Below, piece by piece: positions 42,287 to 51,321 of a DNA stretch of 64,000 nt. Location: positions 1-64,000 of the forward strand of contig JAIKZM010000196.1 of assembly GCA_024682215.1 (NCBI GenBank), read 5' to 3'. The translations under genes were made by a program, and so were the position numbers. The notes beneath the pieces were generated by a model. That model was not told the DNA's origin, ran no database searches, and saw only the letters and a list, made by a program, of their open reading frames with translations. The DNA comes from Saccharofermentans sp. GTDB lineage: Bacteria; Bacillota; Clostridia; Saccharofermentanales; Saccharofermentanaceae. The first letter of the stretch is position 1, and each line of letters starts with the position of its first letter.

Positions 42287-43225
42287 ATGACGGAGAAATT
42301 GGACATTCAAGCCGCTTCTGACAGCGCTGTCGGCGTCTATTGGAAGAAGATCGCATTGGCATTCGGTGTTGGCATATCCCTGGACGGCGGCGGTGTCGCC
42401 ATCGCAGGTGATGACAGCCTGTCTGTTCACCGCGCAAAAAGCGTGCTTTCAGCTCTGTCGGATTTCGCCAAGGACGGCGAGATTGATGAGACACTCCCTG
42501 ACTATCTGATATTCCTTGCCCGTGAAGGCAAGCTCGAAGAGTTTTTGGAGCAGGGTGACAGGGTCTTCTACGCAACGCCCTCAGGACGGCCGATCAAGGC
42601 AAAGACTTTGGGCCAGCGTGTCTATATTGATGCGCTTGAGAGAAGCGAACTCGTTATCTGTTCGGGACCTGCGGGAACGGGAAAAACGTTCCTCGGCGTG
42701 GCAATGGCAGTTAAGGCTTTGAAGTCGCGTGAAGTTTCCAGGATAATCCTGACAAGACCTGCGATCGAAGCAGGCGAGAGGCTGGGCTTTCTGCCCGGTG
42801 ACATCGAGGAGAAGGTCGATCCTTACATGAGGCCGCTCTACGATGCCCTTTCAGTACTGTTGGGTACAGAATCTTTCGAAAAATACTACGATAAAGGACT
42901 TATAGAGGTATCACCCCTTGCGTTCATGAGGGGAAGAAACCTGGATGACTGTTTCGTTGTGCTCGATGAGGCACAGAATACCACTTGTGAACAGATGAAG
43001 ATGTTCCTTACGAGGATAGGCCTTAACTGCAGAGCTGTCGCTTGCGGTGACTTCACCCAGATAGATCTGCCGAGGGGAGTTGAAAGCGGACTCAAGGATT
43101 CGATCAACGTGCTGCGCGGAGTTGAGGGAATCAGCATCGTCAGCATGAATGACAGCGACATCATCCGCAACAGCCTTGTCCAGAGGATCGTAAGGGCTTA
43201 TGAGAAGGCAGGTCAGAACAAATGA
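42287..43225 (+). CDS. phoH: PhoH-like P-loop ATPase
   Basis: A 312-residue PhoH-family ATPase. Walker A is GPAGTGKT (127-134), Walker B and the adjacent motif read VVLDEAQNTTCEQMKMFLTR, and RGRNLDD and GDFTQIDLP complete the family core. PhoH proteins are linked to RNA metabolism and commonly precede pgpH and ybeY, as here. The N-terminal 90 residues carry the usual small RNA-binding-like domain. A TTG at 42269 is in frame; I chose the ATG at 42287. The end overlaps pgpH by four bases. Confidence 0.92.
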   Translation: MTEKLDIQAASDSAVGVYWKKIALAFGVGISLDGGGVAIAGDDSLSVHRAKSVLSALSDFAKDGEIDETLPDYLIFLAREGKLEEFLEQGDRVFYATPSGRPIKAKTLGQRVYIDALERSELVICSGPAGTGKTFLGVAMAVKALKSREVSRIILTRPAIEAGERLGFLPGDIEEKVDPYMRPLYDALSVLLGTESFEKYYDKGLIEVSPLAFMRGRNLDDCFVVLDEAQNTTCEQMKMFLTRIGLNCRAVACGDFTQIDLPRGVESGLKDSINVLRGVEGISIVSMNDSDIIRNSLVQRIVRAYEKAGQNK

Positions 43226-45300
43226 ACACTGATAAGAAAAAGGTTGGTAAGCCGTTACTTCATCACATACTCTCACTCGCTCTTGCGGCACTTTCCGTTG
43301 TGGCGATCGTTTATTACGGTTCGCTTCCGGTAAGTTACGATTACAAGATCGGTTCTATCGCTGTTTCCGACATATACGCGCCCAGAACTTTCACGGACAC
43401 TTTTGAGACTGAAAGAAAAGCGATCATAGCTAGAGAGAATGCAGAAGACATCTTCGTAAAGAGCCAGACTGTGTCTGACGAAAACATCAGCCGTACCAAG
43501 CAGTTCTTCGAACTCGCTGACCAGGTCAGGACAGACCTCATGAGGGAGAGGGTAACCAATCCGCAGCTTTCATCTTCCGAGGGCGCTAACAGGCTCGCAA
43601 AGAAAGTTTCACAGACTCTGAAAAAGGAGATTCCCGCAGCTAAGCTCCTCTCGTTCATAGACATGAGCTCCACGGCTTTCCCGTTCATCCGCGACAAGTC
43701 CGTTTCCATGGCGCAGCTTCTCATGACGGAAGAGATAGGACAGGATGACCTTTCTTCGAAGATCCAGGTCCAGATCAGCAGCTTCAAGCAGACTTCACCT
43801 TCATATTCCAGCTATGCCGATTCGATGTCTGCTGTACTTCACGCGGTGATCGAGCCTAATATCATCTACGATGAAACGGCCTCCGCTGACGCTGCCCAGA
43901 ACGCATACAACTCTGTAATGAACGATCCCGTTACCATCGATAAGGGTTCCAGACTCGTTGAGAGCGGAAGCAAGATCGATGAGCACATTTACCGTAACCT
44001 CGTTGATCTTGAGCTTATCCGTGACAACAAGTTCGATCTCGTGATCCTGCTGAAAGTGCTTCTCTATGTGGCGGTCCTTGTCATATGCGGTCTGTTCTAT
44101 CTGAATTCGGAGGTCAAGAGACTGTCGGTCGATAATCCTGTTTTCTACATGCTTATCATTACGTTCCTCGTGCCGATCGCAGCTTCGATATATCTGACCA
44201 GGCTTTCTTCCTTGTTCTGTATAGTCGTGTTCTTTACGGCCGTGTCATCGACATATTTGGGAACACACAACGGGATAATTCTTTCGCTCTTGAATTTCAT
44301 GCTCATCTGGCCGGTACACAATTTTGATACACAGCTCCTGTTCGTAAACATTATCGTTATCGTATTCTGTGCTATATTTGCAGGCAAATCTGCCAGGATA
44401 TCCTCCAACGCTTCGCTCATTCTTTATCCGACGCTCGCTGCCATTACGGCTTCGCTCTGTTACGGATTCCTGAACGGTGCAACGCGTGATGAATTTATCA
44501 GCTCGGGAGTTTTCGCGCTCATAAGCTGTATCGCTTCTCTCGTTGCTGCGGTAGGCCTTTCGCCGATCTACGATCTCCTCAGCAACGCGGCATCTCCGGT
44601 CAAGCTCATTTCGCTGAGCCAGCCCGGACAGCACCTGCTTAAGAGACTTTTCATGGAAGCGTCGGGAACATATTCCCACGTTATGATGGTAGCAAACCTC
44701 GCAGACGCAGCAGCTGAAGCTATCGGTGCGGATGCTCTCCTTTGCAAGGTTGCGTCATACTACCATGACATCGGCAAGCTCGAAGCTCCGATGTACTTTA
44801 CCGAAAACCAGACGGATGGCATCAATCCCCACGATGCGCTTCCTGTCATGGACAGCGTAAAGATAATCACCGCACATACCGAGGACGGTGTAAAGCTGGC
44901 CAAAAAGGAGCATCTGCCTTCCGCGATCATCAAGATCATCGATGAACACCACGGAAACTCCGTTCCCGCATATTTCTATTACAAGGCATGTGAAGAAGCT
45001 AAGGCAAAGGGATTGGAACCCCCGGACATCAACAATTTCAGATACAAAGGACATATACCTTCCTCAAGGGAATCTGCGGTCGTCATGCTTGCGGATACGA
45101 CTGAAGCAGCAGTCAGGTCAAAGAAGATCACCACTGCAGACGGAGCAGAAGAACTTATCAGGGTGTTGGTCAAGGATAAGATCGATCATGACCAGCTCAG
45201 CAATTCCGGTCTGTCTTTTGATGATATCGAGAATATCATCCGTTCTTTCAGACAGATCTACGAAGGTATGTTCCATGAAAGGATCAAGTACCCCTCATGA
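43222..45300 (+). CDS. pgpH: 7TMR-HD family protein PgpH, probable c-di-AMP phosphodiesterase
   Basis: A 692-residue membrane protein. The order is one N-terminal helix (15-35), a 7TMR-HDED extracellular domain (about 45-265), seven membrane helices (about 270-465) and a cytoplasmic HD domain with H515-D516 in SYYHDIGKL plus downstream HxxxH and Asp positions (IIDEHHGN, MLADTTEA). The family (PgpH in Listeria, YqfF in Bacillus) hydrolyses c-di-AMP to pApA and so affects osmotic and wall homeostasis. It overlaps phoH and ybeY-era by four bases on each side. Confidence 0.93.
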   Translation: MNTDKKKVGKPLLHHILSLALAALSVVAIVYYGSLPVSYDYKIGSIAVSDIYAPRTFTDTFETERKAIIARENAEDIFVKSQTVSDENISRTKQFFELADQVRTDLMRERVTNPQLSSSEGANRLAKKVSQTLKKEIPAAKLLSFIDMSSTAFPFIRDKSVSMAQLLMTEEIGQDDLSSKIQVQISSFKQTSPSYSSYADSMSAVLHAVIEPNIIYDETASADAAQNAYNSVMNDPVTIDKGSRLVESGSKIDEHIYRNLVDLELIRDNKFDLVILLKVLLYVAVLVICGLFYLNSEVKRLSVDNPVFYMLIITFLVPIAASIYLTRLSSLFCIVVFFTAVSSTYLGTHNGIILSLLNFMLIWPVHNFDTQLLFVNIIVIVFCAIFAGKSARISSNASLILYPTLAAITASLCYGFLNGATRDEFISSGVFALISCIASLVAAVGLSPIYDLLSNAASPVKLISLSQPGQHLLKRLFMEASGTYSHVMMVANLADAAAEAIGADALLCKVASYYHDIGKLEAPMYFTENQTDGINPHDALPVMDSVKIITAHTEDGVKLAKKEHLPSAIIKIIDEHHGNSVPAYFYYKACEEAKAKGLEPPDINNFRYKGHIPSSRESAVVMLADTTEAAVRSKKITTADGAEELIRVLVKDKIDHDQLSNSGLSFDDIENIIRSFRQIYEGMFHERIKYPS

Positions 45301-46847
45301 TAATCAAGACCGTATATTCAGACGAGAACTATCCGGAAGAAGCGCTCGGATCAGTCAGCGCTTACATCCCCAGACTTGCAGAAGCTGTCTGCTCTGAAAA
45401 ATTCCTTTCTCCTCAGGCTATCAGGACAATGAAGGAAGCGTACGTAACGCTTACATTTGTCTCTGCTGACGAGATCAGGGAAGTTAATTCCGAACAGCGC
45501 GGATTTGACAAGGAGACTGACTGTCTTTCTTTTCCGATGTTCGGCATGAAGGACGGCAGTTTTTTGGAGATCCCTTCGGCAGGCGATTACGAGACAGATG
45601 AAGACGGTAACGAGGCTCTTTGTTACGGTGATATCCTTATCAGTCTTTCTGCCGCGAAAACACAGAGCGAACAGTTCGGACATTCATTCGAGAGGGAAGT
45701 TGTCTTCCTTGCAGCTCATTCACTCCTGCATCTCTTCGGATATGACCACATCGAAAAAGATGACGAGAAACTAATGATCTCCAAACAGAAACGCTTAATG
45801 GCGGCATTGGGCCTTGCTTTTGACGATGAGCTTGAAGATGTTTACGAACTTGATGATCATTCGGACGAGAAGGACTCTGATGCTGAAGGCGAAGACGAAT
45901 TCATACCTGCGGGAACACCTTGCGCACACTGCGGAACGGTTGCTCTTCTCGGACGCCCTAATGTCGGAAAGTCAACGCTCTTAAACTGCATCGCGGGAAT
46001 GAAGATCGCTATAGTCTCACATAAGCCGCAGACAACGAGAACAAATATCAGATCGATCTACAATACTGAAGACACGCAGATCATCTTTACCGATACTCCG
46101 GGCGTACATAAGCCCGGAACCAAGATGGGCGGCTTTATGGTGGAGAGATCATTCAGGTCCGCTATTGCGGCTGACGTTGTTCTTCTCATTGCCGACGGCA
46201 GGTTCAAAGAACCCGGCAGTGTTGAAAAGCGTCTTATAACTCTCTGCCGTGAGAATAAGAAGAAAGTTGTCCTTGCGATCAACAGGGAGGATGAGGTAGG
46301 CAGGAATGCACTGCTTCCGATAACCGCGAACTATTCACAGCTCTATGATTTTGAGGATGTCGTTCCGATAAGCGCAAAGACCGGAAAAGGCGTTGATACG
46401 CTGCTTAAGGTACTTTCGGATCTTCTGCCCGAAGGCCCCCGGCTTTATGATGGTGAATACCTGACAGATCAGACCGAGCGCGAGATCGCAGGTGAAATGA
46501 TCCGCGAACAGATCCTTCATTACACGGATCAGGAGATACCTCACGGAACCGCTGTCATCGTTACTGAGTTTAAGGAAACAGCCGATGAAGACGGCAAGGA
46601 TGAGTATGACCGTTCTATCGTAGTCATCAAAGCCGATATCCTTTGCATGAGAAAGTCTCACAAGGGCATTCTTATAGGTGAAGACGGGAAGATGATCAAG
46701 CGCATCGGCACCGCTGCCAGAAAGAATATCGAGAGGATGCTCGGATGCAAGGTCTACCTTGATCTGTATGTAAAGGTCAGGGAAGACTGGCAGAACAATG
46801 ACGCCATCTTAAAGGAGACAGGTCTTTCCGATACGGAGGAAGACTGA
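45297..46847 (+). CDS. ybeY-era: YbeY endoribonuclease - Era GTPase fusion
   Basis: A single 516-residue ORF that joins two ribosome-maturation proteins. Residues 1-180 are YbeY, a zinc endoribonuclease acting in 16S rRNA processing, with H141, H145 and H151 in HSLLHLFGYDH. An acidic linker (about 180-210) leads into Era: P-loop GRPNVGKS (219-226), DTPGVHKPG, and SAKTGKG as G5, followed by a KH domain with GEDGKM. The G4 motif, normally NKxD, reads N329-R-E-D332. No internal stop or frameshift appears, and a CAHC motif sits between the halves. Separate adjacent ybeY and era genes are the usual arrangement; here they are joined. It overlaps pgpH by four bases and recO by one. Confidence 0.93.
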   Translation: MIIKTVYSDENYPEEALGSVSAYIPRLAEAVCSEKFLSPQAIRTMKEAYVTLTFVSADEIREVNSEQRGFDKETDCLSFPMFGMKDGSFLEIPSAGDYETDEDGNEALCYGDILISLSAAKTQSEQFGHSFEREVVFLAAHSLLHLFGYDHIEKDDEKLMISKQKRLMAALGLAFDDELEDVYELDDHSDEKDSDAEGEDEFIPAGTPCAHCGTVALLGRPNVGKSTLLNCIAGMKIAIVSHKPQTTRTNIRSIYNTEDTQIIFTDTPGVHKPGTKMGGFMVERSFRSAIAADVVLLIADGRFKEPGSVEKRLITLCRENKKKVVLAINREDEVGRNALLPITANYSQLYDFEDVVPISAKTGKGVDTLLKVLSDLLPEGPRLYDGEYLTDQTEREIAGEMIREQILHYTDQEIPHGTAVIVTEFKETADEDGKDEYDRSIVVIKADILCMRKSHKGILIGEDGKMIKRIGTAARKNIERMLGCKVYLDLYVKVREDWQNNDAILKETGLSDTEED

Positions 46848-47620
46848 TGGAACCTTTCTCCTGCAGGGGGATCATATTAGCTTCTCGTGAATTCAAGGAA
46901 AAAGACCGCCTGGTCTCAGTCCTGACTGCGGACAGGGGACTGGTCACGGTTTGCGCAAAGGGCGCGGGACGCCCCGGGAGCAAGTCCGCATTTGCCACCA
47001 TTCCGTTCATGGTCTGCGATCTTGTCATCAGTGTTTCTCACGGATATTACTATCTCAAGGAAGGCACGATAGTCGAAAACAACTCCGACATAATGAACAG
47101 TCTCGAGACGATGACATGCGCTTCTCATATTTCTTCTTGTCTCCTCGATTCAACGTTTCAGGGAGACATGGCACACGAAGCATATGAACTTGCCGCATAC
47201 GCATTCTATATGCTCGCAAAGCACCCGGGGGATTACCTCGTCATCTATTCCGCATTCAACTGGCGGCTGCTTACCGTTGCTGGATTTACCGTAAGATACG
47301 ATGTCACTAATAACGGCGGGGAGGCTGTAGTACCTGGAAGATCCTATCTAGTCAGCCTTACCGGCGGAACGATCGAGGTCGCGAAAAATACAAAGGCGGG
47401 ACGCCTTACCGGAAACGACTACAGGATCCTGTCGTTTGACTGCATCGAAGCCCTTAATTATTTCGCCGAATGTCCGGTAAACCGTTTGTTTACCGCAAAA
47501 GCTTCAGTGGAAGTTTTATCTGCTCTCAAGGATTTCACCACGGCATATCTTTCGGTCCAGTTTGACAAGGAATACGACGGTCTGAAACTGCTTGATGACA
47601 TTGCGTCTGGCATGAAGTAA
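46847..47620 (+). CDS. recO: DNA repair protein RecO (zinc-finger cysteines absent)
   Basis: A 257-residue recombination mediator that helps load RecA with RecR and anneals ssDNA. The N-terminal OB fold is clear (CRGIILASREFKEKDRLVSV, LVTVCAKGAGRPGS) and the helical C-terminal domain contains FNWRLLTVAGF. The CxxC...CxxC zinc site that normally follows that segment is missing: the region reads VTNNGGEAVVPGRSYLVSL. Loss of this finger occurs in some lineages and probably leaves DNA binding by the OB fold. It follows era with a one-base overlap, the standard era-recO order. It converges on the helicase gene, four bases away, without an obvious terminator. Confidence 0.88.
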   Translation: MEPFSCRGIILASREFKEKDRLVSVLTADRGLVTVCAKGAGRPGSKSAFATIPFMVCDLVISVSHGYYYLKEGTIVENNSDIMNSLETMTCASHISSCLLDSTFQGDMAHEAYELAAYAFYMLAKHPGDYLVIYSAFNWRLLTVAGFTVRYDVTNNGGEAVVPGRSYLVSLTGGTIEVAKNTKAGRLTGNDYRILSFDCIEALNYFAECPVNRLFTAKASVEVLSALKDFTTAYLSVQFDKEYDGLKLLDDIASGMK

Positions 47621-47624
47621 GAAC

Positions 47625-50006
47625 TCAGATCCTCCAGTGGTCGGGGAACAGCATAACATATTCCGGGTTCTCGAGCCTTGAATCTATGAGCAGCGCAAAA
47701 CCTGTGTCTTCCTCGGTCCTGATAACTCGTCCTACGGCCTGAAGTACTTTCTGCCAGCCGGGGAATCTGTATGCGAAAGCGAATCCGTCTCCGAACTTTT
47801 CCGTGTAGTAGTTTAAAAGTATCTGTCTCTCGGGCGTTACCTTCGGTAGTCCCACACCTACGATTATTACGCCTGAAAGCCTGTCTCCGACAAGATCGAT
47901 CCCTTCTCCGAAATGGCCTCCCAATACCGCCGTGCCGATAAGCAGGCCTTTGGAGGCTTCAGCGAAGGATGAAAGGTATTCGGCTTTGTCACGCTCTGTC
48001 ATCTCAGGGAACTGGTTGACTATCCTGCAGGAGTCTTCTCCATTTCCTTTGCCGTCAGCTCCGAGCCTTTGGGAGACAAGCGGCATTATCTGGTTCATGT
48101 ATTCGAAAGAAGGGAAGAAGACCATGTAGTTTCCGGTCATGCCTTCCAATGCCGATACTATCTTTCCGGCAAGCTCGTTCCTGGTCGCATCGCGGTTTTT
48201 GTAAGCCGTGCTGATCCCGGCATCGATCATGATCTCGAGATTCTCTGGCGGGAACGGTGAGGGGAGCTGCAGCGTTGAGGTGTAGTCAGCGTCCCTGCCG
48301 ACAAGGCAGTTCTTGTAATATTCGAAAGGCGAAAGGGTAGCAGAGAAGAATATTACCGGGAGCTTGTCCCTGATTATATTGTCGAGCTTGGATGAGCAGT
48401 CGAGACAGTTTAGCGTGAGCACGATATCAGATCTGTCTTTGCCGATCGTCGTTATGTATGAATTATCGAAATAATGTTCCAGGACCGTCAGAAAATACCT
48501 GGCTTCAAAGAAGAATTTCATGGCAGTCCTTCTGGTCTGGCCCTGTTCGATGCCGTCTAATATGTCACCGAGGCATTTTACCGTGTACCACATCTTGGCG
48601 TAGAGTTTCCTCGGAGGCTGTCTCATCGCTTCCCATCCCTCAGTCCTTATGATCTTGCGTTCTTCGGCTTCCTCGAGCACGGCAAAGCATGAACTGTTGT
48701 TCATGAACATCTGGGATGCGGTTACGAAATACTGCCTGAGCTGGTGGATGAGAGCAGAGATCCTTGCATCCCTGTCCTGAAAATCCTTGATCATCTCGTC
48801 GATAAGGCTCAATGAGAAAGAGGCGGAGAACATGTCCCTGCCGCGGTCGATCATGTTGTGCGCCTCATCAACGAGGATCGCGCATCTCGGTTCGCCGGGG
48901 TCATCAGACATCAGCTTGACCCTGGGGTGGAAGATGTGGTTATAGTCTCCGATGACAACGGTGCAGAATGCCATGGTGTCTATCATGAACTCATGCGGGC
49001 ATATGCCGAAACGGCCGGCTATCTCAGTGACGATATCCGGAGTGATCTCATCCTTCGTAAGGATCTCTTCGAGTGCCGGTTTGAGCTTTCCGTAGTAGTT
49101 TTTTGCTAGCGGGCAGAACTTGGCATCGCATTCGGTCCCGAAAGGGCACATCTTTTCCTTGGACTGAAGGAGTATCGAGCGTATGAGGAGCCCCTTGGAA
49201 CGCATGTCGTTCAGTGCTTTGGAAGCAACTTCACGCGTTGCGGTCTTTGCAGTCAGGTAATATATCTTTTCATATCTTCCGCGCTGCAGGCCTTTAATTG
49301 CAGGGTAGAGAGTTGAGATAGTCTTGCCGATGCCTGTCGGCGCCTCCACAAAGAGCGTGTTGCCGGAAGTAAGCGACAGCAGGGCTTTCTTCATGAACTC
49401 CTTCTGACCGGAGCGGATAACATCGTACGGGAACGTGGCCTGTTTTACGGAAGCGGTCATCTCGCTGCCGTAATCCAAAAGCCGCTTGGCAAAAACTGCA
49501 TATTCCATGCAGACGGATTCAAAGAACGTCTCGGCTTCCTCATAAGACATCGCGTAACTCTCTTCATAAGCCTTAAAAGTGGTTACGGATACGTATCTGA
49601 GTGTCAGAGTGACATCCATGACATTGCTGTTGGAAAAGATATACATTGCGCCGTAAAGCTTGAGCTGTGTCAGATGCTCCGGCCTTACCAGGCTCTTGAA
49701 ACTGTCTCTTGCCGAGTTGAACGACTTGATCTCGAAGATCCTCGGAGCTTTGTTCTTCTCTTCGAGTATGGCATCAAACCGGCCCTGGACACGCAGGTTA
49801 AGACCGGGCTGTCCGTCATAGACCCATGAAAGTGATTCTTCGGTGGTGACGACATCGCCGTATTCCTTCTTCAGCTCCGAAAAGACCTTCTGGTGGAGCC
49901 TTGTGCCCTCGATCCCGCTGACAGACTGGTATGAACCGCCGGCAAGATCGCCCGCACGCGAAACATACTGGGAGAGGGATGTAACTGATACCGAGATTTC
50001 TTTCAT
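47625..50006 (-). CDS. XPD/DinG-type DNA helicase with N-terminal PD-(D/E)XK nuclease-like domain
   Basis: A 793-residue superfamily 2 helicase (COG1199). The N-terminus (about 1-190) looks like a PD-(D/E)XK fold (GRFDAIL, then RIFEIKSF), as in Cas4/RecB nucleases. The helicase part has Walker A APTGIGKT, four Cys for an Fe-S cluster (CPFGTECDAKFCPLAK and GICPHEF), DEAH as LVDEAHNM, and late motifs GVIIVGVGLP and QAVGRVIRTEEDTG. XPD-like enzymes unwind 5'-3' and need the cluster. This two-domain form is widespread in Firmicutes; a repair role is likely, but the precise substrate is not known. It is transcribed towards recO. Confidence 0.88.
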   Translation of the reverse strand: MKEISVSVTSLSQYVSRAGDLAGGSYQSVSGIEGTRLHQKVFSELKKEYGDVVTTEESLSWVYDGQPGLNLRVQGRFDAILEEKNKAPRIFEIKSFNSARDSFKSLVRPEHLTQLKLYGAMYIFSNSNVMDVTLTLRYVSVTTFKAYEESYAMSYEEAETFFESVCMEYAVFAKRLLDYGSEMTASVKQATFPYDVIRSGQKEFMKKALLSLTSGNTLFVEAPTGIGKTISTLYPAIKGLQRGRYEKIYYLTAKTATREVASKALNDMRSKGLLIRSILLQSKEKMCPFGTECDAKFCPLAKNYYGKLKPALEEILTKDEITPDIVTEIAGRFGICPHEFMIDTMAFCTVVIGDYNHIFHPRVKLMSDDPGEPRCAILVDEAHNMIDRGRDMFSASFSLSLIDEMIKDFQDRDARISALIHQLRQYFVTASQMFMNNSSCFAVLEEAEERKIIRTEGWEAMRQPPRKLYAKMWYTVKCLGDILDGIEQGQTRRTAMKFFFEARYFLTVLEHYFDNSYITTIGKDRSDIVLTLNCLDCSSKLDNIIRDKLPVIFFSATLSPFEYYKNCLVGRDADYTSTLQLPSPFPPENLEIMIDAGISTAYKNRDATRNELAGKIVSALEGMTGNYMVFFPSFEYMNQIMPLVSQRLGADGKGNGEDSCRIVNQFPEMTERDKAEYLSSFAEASKGLLIGTAVLGGHFGEGIDLVGDRLSGVIIVGVGLPKVTPERQILLNYYTEKFGDGFAFAYRFPGWQKVLQAVGRVIRTEEDTGFALLIDSRLENPEYVMLFPDHWRI

Positions 50007-50080
50007 AGGTTAATTATATATTTTTTGTGTTTTCATGAAAGGAGAAGACTGAAGGTTGTCCGCTGAGTCAAAAGCCGATA

Positions 50081-50109
50081 TTGAAAAAAGAAAGACGTTG
50101 TTATAGAAT
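50081..50109 (+). promoter_or_regulatory. Promoter of tRNA-Leu
   Basis: TTGAAA (50081-50086), a 17-base spacer, then TAGAAT (50104-50109), ending 10 bases before the tRNA. Confidence 0.65.
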
Positions 50110-50119
50110 TTACGGGCAC

Positions 50120-50206
50120 GCAGATGTGGTGGAATTGGCAGACGCGCTAGCTTCAGGTGCTAGTGAACGCAAGTTCGTGCGGGTTCAAGTCCCGCCATCT
50201 GCACCA
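50120..50206 (+). tRNA. tRNA-Leu (anticodon CAG), CCA encoded
   Basis: An 87-base class II tRNA. The acceptor stem GCAGATG/CATCTGC, D-arm GGTGGAATTGGCAGACGC, anticodon loop TTCAGGT (anticodon CAG), a short variable arm and the T-arm CGGGTTCAAGTCCCG are all present. The 3' CCA is encoded. Confidence 0.97.
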
Positions 50207-50212
50207 AATTCT

Positions 50213-50261
50213 AGAAACCTTCACACTATTTTGCCGAAATTTGGGGGTTTCTTTTTTTTTG
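50213..50261 (+). terminator. Probable terminator after tRNA-Leu
   Basis: AGAAACC (50213-50219) pairs with GGTTTCT (50246-50252) across a 26-base loop and leads into nine T. The stem is short, but the T run is strong. Confidence 0.55.
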
Positions 50262-50313
50262 CTTATGTGTATACTCAACGCATCTCAAATAAAAATTAGG
50301 GGGAAAGTTTTTT

Positions 50314-51213
50314 ATGCAGAGCATTAAAGTTAAGGTCTTAACGATGTTCATGTCATTGGTTATGGCTGTAGCAGCGTTACCGGCACTCAATTCAAATGCT
50401 GCCACAATCATTTCAGGTAAGTGCGGAGCAAACGCATCTTATGTCCTGTCTGATGACGGTACTTTGAAGATCAATGGTTCAGGTGCTATTGACGAGTACG
50501 TAACATATACTAATGGTCAGACATCAGCACCTTGGTATTCAAAGAGATCCTACATCAAGAGAGTCGTAATCGGTGACGGTATCACACGTCTCGGAAGCAA
50601 CGCTTTCTCATGGTGCACACAGATCGCAGAAGTTCAGTTCAGCAGCCAGAGGAATCTTACTTCCATCGGCACACAGACTTTCTATGAGTGCTATAATCTT
50701 AAGAGCATCACTCTTCCTGCAGGTCTTATCTCTGTAGGCAGAAATGCTTTCGTTTACAGCGGACTTACATCCGTTATCATCCCTAACACGGTTAAGACCA
50801 TCGCTTATGGTGCTTTCGCTAACTGCTACCTTACAAAGGTTTATATTCCTGCAAGCGTTGTAACGATCGGTGACTTTGCTTTCCGCGGCAACAAGCAGAT
50901 GGTTAAGTTCACTGGTGGTGCAGGCGTTGTTACAATCGGTATCCAGGCTTTCGAGCACTGCTGGAAACTGAGCAACTTCGTAATCACATCCAAGAAGCTC
51001 AAGAAGATCGGTAAGGCTTGCTTCCTTTGCGACTCCAAGCTCAAGACTCTCTACATCAAGCAGACAACAAAGCTCACAAAGAAGGGCGTTAAGAACTCTC
51101 TCTACCTCTCTTCCGTAAAGAAGGTTAAGGTTAAGAAGTCCAAGGTTAAGAAGTACAAGAAGTACTTTACTTACAGAAACTGCGCTAAGAGAGGCGTTAA
51201 GGTTAAGAAGTAA
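50314..51213 (+). CDS. Small exported BspA-like LRR_5 protein with lysine-rich cap
   Basis: A 299-residue secreted protein. Signal peptide (1-29, ending SNAA), a KCGANASYVLSDDGTL domain that opens BspA-like proteins, about five LRR_5 units (residues 90-240), then the same lysine-rich cap as the two large surface proteins (LTKKGVKNSL, KKYKKYFTYRNCAK). It lacks the acidic linker of the others and is the minimal version of the family here. Codon choice favours C-ending codons (ATC, TTC, CTC, AAG) more than the neighbouring surface genes do and resembles sepF and glyA, which suggests high expression. AGGGGGAAAG serves as ribosome site and a perfect terminator follows. There is no sortase signal. 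Confidence 0.85.
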   Translation: MQSIKVKVLTMFMSLVMAVAALPALNSNAATIISGKCGANASYVLSDDGTLKINGSGAIDEYVTYTNGQTSAPWYSKRSYIKRVVIGDGITRLGSNAFSWCTQIAEVQFSSQRNLTSIGTQTFYECYNLKSITLPAGLISVGRNAFVYSGLTSVIIPNTVKTIAYGAFANCYLTKVYIPASVVTIGDFAFRGNKQMVKFTGGAGVVTIGIQAFEHCWKLSNFVITSKKLKKIGKACFLCDSKLKTLYIKQTTKLTKKGVKNSLYLSSVKKVKVKKSKVKKYKKYFTYRNCAKRGVKVKK

Positions 51214-51235
51214 TCCTTGATCTGACAAAGAACTC

Positions 51236-51269
51236 AAAGAGGCTGTCTTGCAAGACAGCCTCTTTTTTT
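51236..51269 (+). terminator. Strong terminator after the small LRR_5 gene
   Basis: A near-perfect palindrome AAAGAGGCTGTCTTG/CAAGACAGCCTCTTT (51236-51250 with 51251-51265) followed by TTTT. Confidence 0.9.
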
Positions 51270-51321
51270 GTCCGTGGCATTTATTGTTATAATACCCGGT
51301 ATAAACCGCAAAAGGGAAACT

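Noticed and set aside
45840-45950. A frameshift joining separate ybeY and era genes
   Set aside because: The frame is continuous through the linker, and no ribosome site and start codon appear directly ahead of the Era P-loop.
50120-51269. A genomic island inserted at tRNA-Leu
   Set aside because: I see no integrase and no direct repeat of the tRNA 3' end, and the downstream genes look native.
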